This document shows, in pieces, positions 42,519 to 50,682 of a stretch of DNA of 64,000 bases; the stretch's first letter is position 1; the number at the start of each line of letters is the position of its first letter. The notes beneath the pieces were generated by a model. The model worked only from the letters and a program-made list of their open reading frames with translations, was not told where the DNA came from and searched no databases. The stretch is from contig NBIV01000136.1 in NCBI GenBank assembly GCA_003194525.1, positions 141,259-205,258 of the forward strand, given 5' to 3'. The position numbers and the translations under genes are program-made. The stretch comes from Gracilariopsis chorda (taxonomy: Eukaryota; Rhodophyta; Florideophyceae; Gracilariales; Gracilariaceae).

Positions 42519-43654
42519 CTGAGGGAGTCTCCCCTTTTGGACAGGCGTCCTCAGACAAGAGGCTGTTGGCGCCCGAGGCGTCCTCGCCTCGCCCCCCGGT
42601 GAAAGTCCTCTCGAGGAAAGACACCGCTGACGCGGACTCTGCGCACCTCGGTGTGTTGCGTCGCCCGTGGATACGGAGTAAAAATCCCTGGATTCCCGGT
42701 AGAGTCTTGGTCTTGGCCAAGCGCAATTACAATGTCTATGCCGACCGTGGCCTTGATCCCCAGTTTATGGTGACGTTTCTCACCGTCCTCGATACAGTTG
42801 CAGGCCCCAACTTTGTTGTGGAATCATTGTTACCTCCGCTTTTGCGCTCTTGTATCCGCTCTGACGCGGTCCCCGACATTTCGGATGCGAACAACATTCC
42901 GTTACAAACGGTGGGCACAGTGGACCTCATCGTAAGACTTGGTAGCTCTGTGGTGAAGTTGGATTTCATCGTTTGCCGTTTATTGGCAGCACCAGTCATA
43001 CTGGGATGTGATTCCTGCGACAGATTTGTCGACGCAATCAGGCCCCGCCTCAGGCATGTAGAACTTGACAAAAGATCGTCGGTTCCGATTGTTTGCCGCT
43101 CGCTAAAGCGGTCCTCTCGGAAACAAGTTCCGCTCCCTACTGCACAGGAACCACCGTCTGCATCCCGCGAGTCCACCAAGCTCCGCGTCGCTGCCTCGGT
43201 TCCTATACCACCTCAGTCCCAAGTCTGGGTGCAGGTAAATTCCCGTCAACATGGTCTTCGGGTTATACAACCCCTGGCCCCATTGTACGAGAAATCCCAT
43301 CTGGCGCTGGCTAATGGAATTGTCTCCATTTCCCAGGATGTTCCTTTCCGGATATTGATTGCCAACCTTGGCAAACACCCCCAGTATCTGGTAAAACACC
43401 AAGTAATTGGGAGTGTAATCCCCTATCCTATGGGAATGCTGCCAACGAAGATGACAGCCGCCGATGTACTCGTGGTTACCACCTCTTCTGAGGAGTTCGC
43501 CCCGCCGTCCGAAGACGTCAAGTCTAAGGAGGGGGAGGAAACCGCTACTTCAGCGTCGAACATACCGAGTATCTCGGAATTGCGAACCACATCTGTTCCA
43601 CAGGACAATGCTCCATCGAGCAACGACCAGATTGATCCGGAAAAGGCACTTTAA
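42470..43654 (+). CDS. Chromovirus protease domain, -1 frame to the gag knuckle
   Basis: Open from 42470 to the TAA at 43652, in the -1 frame relative to the zinc-knuckle frame, with about 48 bases of overlap. This is the classical geometry for -1 frameshifting. The aspartic protease active site reads VLDTVAGPNFV, where D-T-G is usual. The Gly codon is replaced by Val (42797-42799), which should inactivate the enzyme. The second protease half (APVILGCDSCDRFVDAI, near 42990-43040) and a linker to RT follow. Length and order fit gypsy PR. Confidence 0.75.
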   Translation, partial: STGCRGTQPTAEGGKLTEGVSPFGQASSDKRLLAPEASSPRPPVKVLSRKDTADADSAHLGVLRRPWIRSKNPWIPGRVLVLAKRNYNVYADRGLDPQFMVTFLTVLDTVAGPNFVVESLLPPLLRSCIRSDAVPDISDANNIPLQTVGTVDLIVRLGSSVVKLDFIVCRLLAAPVILGCDSCDRFVDAIRPRLRHVELDKRSSVPIVCRSLKRSSRKQVPLPTAQEPPSASRESTKLRVAASVPIPPQSQVWVQVNSRQHGLRVIQPLAPLYEKSHLALANGIVSISQDVPFRILIANLGKHPQYLVKHQVIGSVIPYPMGMLPTKMTAADVLVVTTSSEEFAPPSEDVKSKEGEETATSASNIPSISELRTTSVPQDNAPSSNDQIDPEKAL

Positions 43655-43672
43655 GCGCTGGACTTCAGCCAC

Positions 43673-45085
43673 GTGCCAGAGTCGCACAGCGACAAACCCC
43701 GTACAATGTTACGGGAATTCACCACAATGTGGGATGGCTCGCTTGGCGAGATTAATGCAACGGAACACCGGATCGATTTATTCCCCGGTGCGCGACCGGT
43801 TGCACAACCCCCTTACAGGGCAGGTCGGAAAGCTCGGGAAGAGGAGCAGTCCCAAGTGGACAAGATGCTCCGCGCAGGTGTGATTGAGCCTGCTCAATCA
43901 CCCTGGGCATCCCCCGTTGTACTGGCTTTGAAGGCCGACGGAACCTGGAGGTTCTGTGTCGACTACCACCGGCTCAATGCCGTGACTGTTAGGGACACGT
44001 ACCCTAACCCTCATATGGACGAGTGTATTGACTCCCTCGGAGACGCCACCGTTTTCAGCGCTCTCGATGCCAATTGGGGATATTGGCAAGTAGCTGTCAG
44101 ACAGGAGGATCGCGACAAAACCGCATTCACCTGCCACGCAGGAACTTACGGCTTCAAGTGGATGCCGTTTGGGTTAAACAATGCCCCCGTCACCTTTCAG
44201 CGTGCAGTAGATATTCTGCTCAACCGCTTTAAGTGGCGGTGTTGTCTGGTCTACCTTGATGATATTATCATCTTCTCCAACTCGTTGGACGACCATCTCA
44301 CTCACGTCCGAGATGTGCTGACCGTACTCTGCGATGCAGGAATTACCCTCAAGTTGAGTAAATGCGAGTTTTTCACAGATACTGTGAAGTGTCTGGGTCA
44401 CATTATCCGTCCTGGACGGTTAGCGATCAAGAAAGCTCGAGTCAAATCCCTCGTTGAGGCGAAAGAGCCACGTACTCAAACGGAACTGCGCTCCTTTTTG
44501 GGGTTGTTCAACGTCCATAGACGGTTTATCCCGAACTTTCCGGACACCGCGGGGCCCCTGAACGCGTTGTTGCGAAAGGGGAACCCCCCAAAACTGGGAA
44601 CATTTACGCCCGAGCAATCGGAAGCCTTTAACTCCTTGAAGAAGGCTGTCACATCAGCACTAATCCTACATCTCCCAAAACTTGGGTTGCCATACTCCGT
44701 AGAAACGGATTCGAGCGACTACCAGGTCGGGTGTGCTCTTTTTCAAACCACCCCCGAGGTGGAACGACATCCAATTGGTTATTGGTCGCGCTCGCTCAAT
44801 GTTCATGAGCGGAACTACTCCGTATCGGAGAAAGAGTGCCTCGCCGTCGTATGGGCGATGAGCACTCTGCGCGCCTACCTTATGGGAGTTCACTTCACCG
44901 TGTACACGGATCATTCCTCATTGAGGTGGTTAATGAATATCTCCGACCCGTCGGGACGCCTCATGCGCTGGAGAATCCGCCTCGAGGAATATGACTTTCA
45001 AGTCATTTTTAAAAAGGGCGCGCAGAACACCCAAGCTGACGCCCTGTCGCGGTTACCCACAAGTGGGGAAGCATTCCCAACGTAG
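43673..45085 (+). CDS. Chromovirus reverse transcriptase/RNase H (470 aa)
   Basis: Clean frame with all RT blocks: SPWASPVVLALKADGTWRFC, VDYHRLNAVT, FSALDANWGYWQV, FMPFGL-like KWMPFGLNNAPVTFQ, and the catalytic YLDD at residues 194-197. The connection has SFLGLFNVHRRFIPNF. RNase H includes VETDSSD (Asp346), EKECLAVVWAM, VYTDHSSLRWL and NTQADALSR. It ends with TAG at 45083-45085, but the same frame continues into the integrase. The first Met is simply the first after the upstream TAA, not a proven start. Confidence 0.92.
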   Translation: MPESHSDKPRTMLREFTTMWDGSLGEINATEHRIDLFPGARPVAQPPYRAGRKAREEEQSQVDKMLRAGVIEPAQSPWASPVVLALKADGTWRFCVDYHRLNAVTVRDTYPNPHMDECIDSLGDATVFSALDANWGYWQVAVRQEDRDKTAFTCHAGTYGFKWMPFGLNNAPVTFQRAVDILLNRFKWRCCLVYLDDIIIFSNSLDDHLTHVRDVLTVLCDAGITLKLSKCEFFTDTVKCLGHIIRPGRLAIKKARVKSLVEAKEPRTQTELRSFLGLFNVHRRFIPNFPDTAGPLNALLRKGNPPKLGTFTPEQSEAFNSLKKAVTSALILHLPKLGLPYSVETDSSDYQVGCALFQTTPEVERHPIGYWSRSLNVHERNYSVSEKECLAVVWAMSTLRAYLMGVHFTVYTDHSSLRWLMNISDPSGRLMRWRIRLEEYDFQVIFKKGAQNTQADALSRLPTSGEAFPT

Positions 45086-45106
45086 GATGATGAAGTCCCA
45101 TGTTTC

Positions 45107-46468
45107 ATGGCCAGAGACCCGGATGATCCGGAATGTGCCGTCGAGGCTGGGCCAGAAAACTGGGACGAGGATGCTGACTTTGACGAACTACTCGCATCGC
45201 GAGATGAATCTGAGAACCCGTTACCGGGAAACTTTGTACCGGTATCACCGAAAGAAATCATCCGAGAACAATTTGGCGACCCATTCTGTACGAAGGTTCG
45301 TGCCCGTATCAACGGTGGTGAAGATCTCCCTTTCTGGGTGAACGACAAGTGTTATCTCGTAAGGAAGGTCGAAGCCCGCCCACAGATTGTAGTACCTCAT
45401 TCTCTGCAGTCGCGGGTGTTACATCTATCACACTACGCCCCCATTGGAGGTCACCCAGGTGGGAGGAAACTCTACCTAACCTTGCGAAGGGATTTCTATT
45501 GGCCTGCCATGGCGGTGGATTGCTACGCAACCGTGCGGTTTTGTAGCGAATGCGCGAAGAATCGCGTGAAACTCCGCAAAAATGCGAAGAAGGTGAAACT
45601 ATTCCACGAAAGGGCGCCGCTCGAGTTTATCGCGATCGATATTCTCGGACCACTACTCACCACGAAACGTGGAAACAAGTTTCTACTTGTCATTACCGAC
45701 CGCTTTTCTAAGCTGGTAAGGACTGTCTCTCTTCGGAGGATAACCGCTCTCACGGTGGCCCATGCTCTGGTGACGCACTGGATTTTCGTCTACGGTCCCC
45801 CTGTGGAGGTGCTCTCCGATAACGGGAAGCAGTTCGCGAGCAAGATCTTCAAGGATGTTTGTCGCATCCTGGATGTCAAGAACTTGTTCACGACTACCTA
45901 CCACCCCCAGTGTAATGGGCAAGTTGAACGGTTTAACCGGACGTTACTCGCGGCGTTACGTTCCTACGTCGCTGACCACCCAACGAATTGGGATCTCTAC
46001 GCTGATGCGGTAACCTACGCGTACAATACGCAGGTACACCAAACTACCGGAGTTTCGCCATTCGAGTTGGTTCTATCTAGAACACCCCCGCCTGTGGCGC
46101 TGGAACCCCAAGCTACCTTGGACAATTTTCCATCTGTGGGTTTCTACCGGAAGCAATGGAAGCAATGGCTTTCCAAGCTGGTCCCCGCTGCGCGGATGTC
46201 GATGGCATGGGCCCAAGCCGCTTACAAGCGGGATTTTGATGCTCGCTTGCGAGGGAAACCGTCCCCAATTCGGGCGAATAACTACATCTTCATAAGGAAG
46301 GAGTACTACAACCCAGAACGGGAGAAGCGCCATAAACTCTCGCCTGTGGCGGATGGACCATTCAAGGTCATCTCTGTAAACACCGACACTGTCGTGGTAG
46401 AGATGGGCGACACGCACGAACGGATTTCCCTTGATCGTGTTGTCCTTGCCACTCCTCCCTCGTCATAG
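45107..46468 (+). CDS. Chromovirus integrase (intact catalytic triad)
   Basis: In the same frame as RT, after one TAG. The HHCC zinc module is LHLSHYAPIGGHPG...FCSECAKN (45420-45560). The catalytic core has Asp178 in AIDILGPL, Asp238 in VLSDNGKQF and Glu274 in NGQVERFNRT. This D-x59-D-x35-E spacing is exactly the D,D35E pattern. The C-terminal SH3-like part has PVADGPFKVI...DTVVVEM. It stops with TAG at 46466, but the frame stays open beyond. No lesion is seen inside the domain. Confidence 0.92.
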   Translation: MARDPDDPECAVEAGPENWDEDADFDELLASRDESENPLPGNFVPVSPKEIIREQFGDPFCTKVRARINGGEDLPFWVNDKCYLVRKVEARPQIVVPHSLQSRVLHLSHYAPIGGHPGGRKLYLTLRRDFYWPAMAVDCYATVRFCSECAKNRVKLRKNAKKVKLFHERAPLEFIAIDILGPLLTTKRGNKFLLVITDRFSKLVRTVSLRRITALTVAHALVTHWIFVYGPPVEVLSDNGKQFASKIFKDVCRILDVKNLFTTTYHPQCNGQVERFNRTLLAALRSYVADHPTNWDLYADAVTYAYNTQVHQTTGVSPFELVLSRTPPPVALEPQATLDNFPSVGFYRKQWKQWLSKLVPAARMSMAWAQAAYKRDFDARLRGKPSPIRANNYIFIRKEYYNPEREKRHKLSPVADGPFKVISVNTDTVVVEMGDTHERISLDRVVLATPPSS

Positions 46469-47889
46469 GTAGTCCTGGATCCAGGCAACCCCGTTTCTAC
46501 GGACTCTGCAACACCGGAATCATCCGAGAGTACTAAGCATACGGTACTACCACACCCCAGCCGGGGACTGTTAGACCTACCGACCCTGTCAGACTCACCG
46601 GCTCAGCCGGGTAATTGGTGCCTCTCAGCGCCCGCCCCTACCACGCCCGCCCCCCTGGCGCGAATTTATACCCACCAGGCGGGGAATTTTATCCCTTATC
46701 CCGCCTCTCCGTCTAAGGAGGGGGAGGAGAACACTCGTTTTCGAGGAACGATATCGCCCTCGCAACGGGAAACACGGAACATAGGGAACACTGACCGTGG
46801 AGAACGGGGTATGTCACACGACACTAATCCCCTGTTCTCGGGCAGTGCTGCGCAACAAGAACCAGACGCGCAGGCCCCGCAAAAGCGGCAATTATACCGT
46901 GCTACACGGGAGGTTGAAGCGCAACTACCGCACACCCCTGTCAGGAAAAAGGCAACCAAGCCCCATTCGAAGCCTCAGGCCCTGGCGCGCAAGCGCCGGA
47001 AACGCCTCCCGTCGTCGACGGAATCGAAGCCCCCGCTCCGAAGAATAATTTGCGCCAACTTCCGCAACGCTACGGCGAAGAACCGAGGAACTCAGAAAAA
47101 ACGCGCGTCATGGCACGCTCGAAACCGGTCGAACCGGACGCTGCACCTACTCATGGAGACGGTGTACCGCGCTTAGCGGCAAGGTCCCTGAAAAGGGTGT
47201 CATCGGCAACTGCCCGGCACCCCCCAAAGGGGAATTTTAACCACAATGCCGGTGTACTGGAGTTACCCTTAGGCAACCCCCCAGTAACTGGGGACACCAC
47301 GGCACAGCCGGAACGTATGGCAGAGAACGCTCGTGCACCTGGCAGGGAGGCGGAACGCTTACCAATCACCGTGTCGCACGGGACCCCGCAGGGGATGTCG
47401 CAAACGCCGTTGCTGCATACGCGGCAGAGACCACGCATGCTCGCGGTTCGCCAAGAAGACCGCACTTGCGGAGTTCAAGTCCCCCGCCGACTGGCTGTTC
47501 GCCCGGTCTACCGTGATGACGGAAACAACGATGCTTCTCTGGGGAATAACTTGGCGGTGAAAACCATGACGCCAAACACCCTCTTGAGGGATATCCTCCC
47601 GCACGAGCAGCGGCCGCTACCACAGCGCACGGCAACGCCGGAGTTATCGCCGAACAACCTGCTAAGGGACATTATACCACACCGCGGGCAACCCTCACAA
47701 GAAATTACAACGACCACCCGGCACGGCCGGCAGGTCTACGAATGAGAGTTGGTAGTAGACCAACTTGTCGGACACACCTGGGACCAGGATGGTATTCTAC
47801 AATACCGCCTCCGCTGGTACGGGTATGACCCCAGTGGGGATACGTGGGAGCCAATTGAACACCTCCCACGATCGCAGGTCGTGTGATAC
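46469..47889 (+). pseudogene. Chromovirus C-terminal tail with distant chromodomain
   Basis: After the integrase stop the same frame continues for about 230 codons of Pro/Ser/Thr-rich then Lys/Arg-rich sequence (to about 47170). Coding then moves to the next frame (47050-47745). A TGA at 47743-47745 precedes a chromodomain at about 47749-47889: LVGHTWDQDG...YRLRWYGYDPSGDTWEPIEHL, with the W/Y residues and the TWEP-L signature of the fold. Chromodomains target chromovirus integration to particular chromatin. About 430 residues separate it from the integrase end, which is unusual. Confidence 0.78.
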
Positions 47890-48132
47890 CACCCTCAAAC
47901 GGGAACTGCAGCCCCAGCCACGCTGGTTAATGCCCAAGTCGGGTAACGTTGCCGCGAGAGCGGAGTGCAGTAAGAAAGGATAGCAAGGGAAAGTCCGTCC
48001 AAGACGGGGAATTCTAATTGGAAATCACCTTCCGAAAAGGGAAAGTTTACCTAGTGGAGCAGCAAGCTCCATACTACACTACGCTAACTGGCATAGCCAG
48101 GGAAGGAACACCAGGAAACTGGACAAAAGGGG

Positions 48133-49814
48133 CTCACTCTTCGCCGTCGCCCGGGACGTAACCACCAGCGAGGCGGTAGGCCAACGCGTCCGCCATAGTG
48201 GGGACATCCCCAGATACCTCGGTAGCGCTCAGACCGGCACCCGGAGAAAACGTGCGATGATCTCGTTTTCATTCGCCGTCACCCCGCTGGGGATAGAAGG
48301 TCCGGCACTTGCCGCCGAGGGGTCAGCAGCCGGCTCGGCCGGAGATACCCCCTTTGGGAAAGCTTCCGCGCTAGCGCCGGTTTCCTCTACGTCCATCCCC
48401 CGGGTTCTTCCGGTTCGTTATCCACCATTGGGTCATCCCCGCCGTATGCGTGGGAGGAGTCGTCAGAATCGACGTACCCCACCGGGTGGTCTTCCGGCAC
48501 ATGCCGGGGCGCATCGCGAAGCTCGCGCGCCTCCTCGGAGGAAATTTCCCGGAACTCTTAGGGGTCGAAGTAGATAAAATCCCCGCAAGGGCGGTGTTTC
48601 TACCCAGTCCCGGACCACCGGTGTTACCGCTGCCGCCATCCAGACGACCGCTTTGCTCCAGCGGGACCTCACTTCAGCTAACGCTGTACATGTACCCAAG
48701 CAATTGGAGGACCTCTTCATTGTTGGCTTGGCCCCCAAGGGAGAGGCGAAGATCCAAATTGCGGATCGCTGCCCGCACACGCGGGTGGAGGAACCACAGA
48801 CGAAACTGGTCTTACACTTCGTTGAGGGTATGAGCCGCAGCGCGGGCCGCCCACTCCGTAACCACTACGGACCACAACCCCGACCGGGGATCCTGCATGA
48901 GCAGCGAACCTAGGTACGTAAGTACCGGCGGGAGTTCTATGTAGCACCCCCGGCAGGCTTCATGGAAGCGCCCACCACTCGGGGAGTGCTACATACCGAC
49001 CTAGTTGGTGAGGTGGTGCAATCCGCTCTATCTCCACGTTCTGATACGGTATGAAATACCCGAATCGGGATCGCCAACGCCGCTCATAGCGGATAAAGTT
49101 CTGGAGGAAAGTTGACCGGTATTGCCGGGAAAGATAGCAGAACTCCGCCCGAATAATCGGTCGCTCCCAACAAAGGGCTTCTTGCCGCGCTGCGGGGAAA
49201 TTCCTCCAAGCGAGGGTCTCGAGGCGAAAACAGGTTGTCGCCGTACCCAATCTCCCCGCGAGTGCGGAAGTGGCTAACGTCGAAGCGAAACTCCGGTGGG
49301 ACCGGTACATCGAACGGAGCCCGGCTCTGCCGTCGGTATGCCATGCGCGTCAATGCAGTCTGCGCCGCAGCGACGGTCTCGCCCGATTTCCTTCGGAGCT
49401 GGTGACGCGAGTCGCAATCCGGTGACGCCAATCCCACGATGTGGTGACTGCCCTGGGCAGATCCCCGGAAGGGTGTCTGAGCCATCCGCATAAGCGGTGA
49501 CCAATCCCTCATTGAGGATAGCGACCGGGTGAAACCACGTGGCAAGGCGCAGGCGCGACGCGTAGTCGGCTGTAGCAGCCATATTCCCCGGCTGTACCGG
49601 ATTTCGTTCGCCCTGAGGCAGGGGAACTGACCGGAAACCAGTGGTGTATTGCCCGAGAGGCTCGGAGGTTGGCTGTTGTTGTTGATGTTGTTGTCGTTGT
49701 TCATTTCTCCCTTTTCCGAGGGTGGCTGTTGTTGTTGTTTGTGCGCTCGATGACTCTGGTGCAGAGGGATTTACCGGAGAACCGGAGACAGAGCACGCGC
49801 TTTTTATCACCCAT
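48133..49814 (-). pseudogene. Antisense additional ORF of the chromovirus, function unknown
   Basis: The strand opposite to pol carries protein-like sequence over about 560 codons. It runs from an ATG at 49814 through a Gln/Pro/Ser-rich N-terminus (to about 49640), then TADYASRLRLATWFHPV, RAPFDVPVPPEFRFDVSHF and YERRWRSRFGYFIPYQNVEI. Next come LTYLGSLLMQDPRSGLWSVV and LWFLHPRVRAAIRNLDLRLS, then an acidic tail (EFREISSEEARELRDAP, DSDDSSHAYGGDDPMVDNE). It ends ALAYRLAGGYVPGDGEE with a stop at 48133. At least four shifts or stops now break it. I do not recognise a family. Confidence 0.6.
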
Positions 49815-49856
49815 TTTCGTCTGGGAATCCTCCACGTCCGCGGTCGTTTTCCCGTC

Positions 49857-49871
49857 TTAGGGGGGGGGATA
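49857..49871 (+). promoter_or_regulatory. Polypurine tract of the chromovirus
   Basis: A run of nine G flanked by A (AGGGGGGGGGATA) directly precedes the first base of the 3' LTR. This is the expected position of the plus-strand primer. Confidence 0.75.
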
Positions 49872-50682
49872 TGAAGTGCAACGCTCTCAGGGAGGGATTC
49901 CTGGTACTTGATCTTTTTCCCGATATTATCGGTTGTGTAGTGTGTATATTGAACTACGCCCCACTATGGTGGATGTGGTCATGTGGGAAAACGGTTTATG
50001 GGTCAATTGGCGGTTGGCCACAGTAGTGGATGTTGCCACGAAATGTGGAGTATTTTAGTTAAATATTATTTATTATTTTCACACCCATTTCTGGGAAGCT
50101 AGTACTTAATGCGACGGCGCACTGTCGTCGCACCAGTAAACCTTCCCCAACAAGGGACCCCAACCTGGGGAATTGGCTCTAGTTGTTGCCGCTTGCGCGC
50201 GTGCTCTACTCCTCCCTGGAGGGAAACGCCGTAAACCACGGGAAATCTAACCCCCTTGCACATCTAAAGAAGCCCATACTTGGGAGTATAATTGTTCCAA
50301 TCATATTGCTGTTTCGCCCTGTATAGGGAGTCCTGTCCACCGGCATCGCCGTTCGTCCCCGTCGCTCTCACGACTCACTTTGCCCTTCCTTTCCCCCTTT
50401 TTAGGGTTGCACCTCCCGCTATCCGCGGCCCTCGTGTGCGCATCCGCCCACACGCCCCCACTTACGTGGAAACATACCTCTACTGAGGATCACACCCCGC
50501 TCACGCGGATACCAATTATTCGCCTTCACCTCCCTGCGCAAGTCGCGACAGGTGTCCCTGGTCTTACAAACCGGCTTCGCCATGACACCTCTGGGAGGGC
50601 TCTACCCAACTGGGTTCACCTCGCGAGAGGAAGATCCCGAACGTCTTTCGGTGTTTTTTCCCCTTTGGGGCATTGCACCACA
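49872..50682 (+). repeat. Chromovirus 3' LTR
   Basis: 811 bases, TGAAGTGCAACG...CATTGCACCACA, matching the 5' LTR with scattered substitutions and small indels. The family hairpin is at 50109-50133. The next base belongs to a copia-2 integrase gene. Confidence 0.92.

Larger units (their letters stand above)
39429..50682 (+). mobile_element. Ty3/gypsy chromovirus, 11.25 kb, with antisense ORF
   Basis: Two LTRs of about 812 bp bracket PBS, gag, protease, RT/RNase H, integrase, a long hydrophilic tail with a chromodomain, an antisense reading frame and a poly-G purine tract. PR, RT and IN lie in one frame with stops only at domain junctions. The flanking 5-mers differ (CGGAC left, TTGAG right). 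Two solo LTRs of the family lie in Helitrons in this window. The element is richer in G+C than its surroundings and full of short perfect hairpins. Confidence 0.92.

Noticed and set aside
45309-46417. Minus-strand frames opposite the integrase
   Set aside because: They overlap an intact integrase with a perfect D,D35E triad and have no motif of their own.
47151-47635. Minus-strand frames opposite the chromovirus tail (47151-47635)
   Set aside because: Unlike the 48133-49814 region, the plus strand here is a continuous coding tail leading into the chromodomain, and the minus translations are Arg/Cys-rich without pattern.
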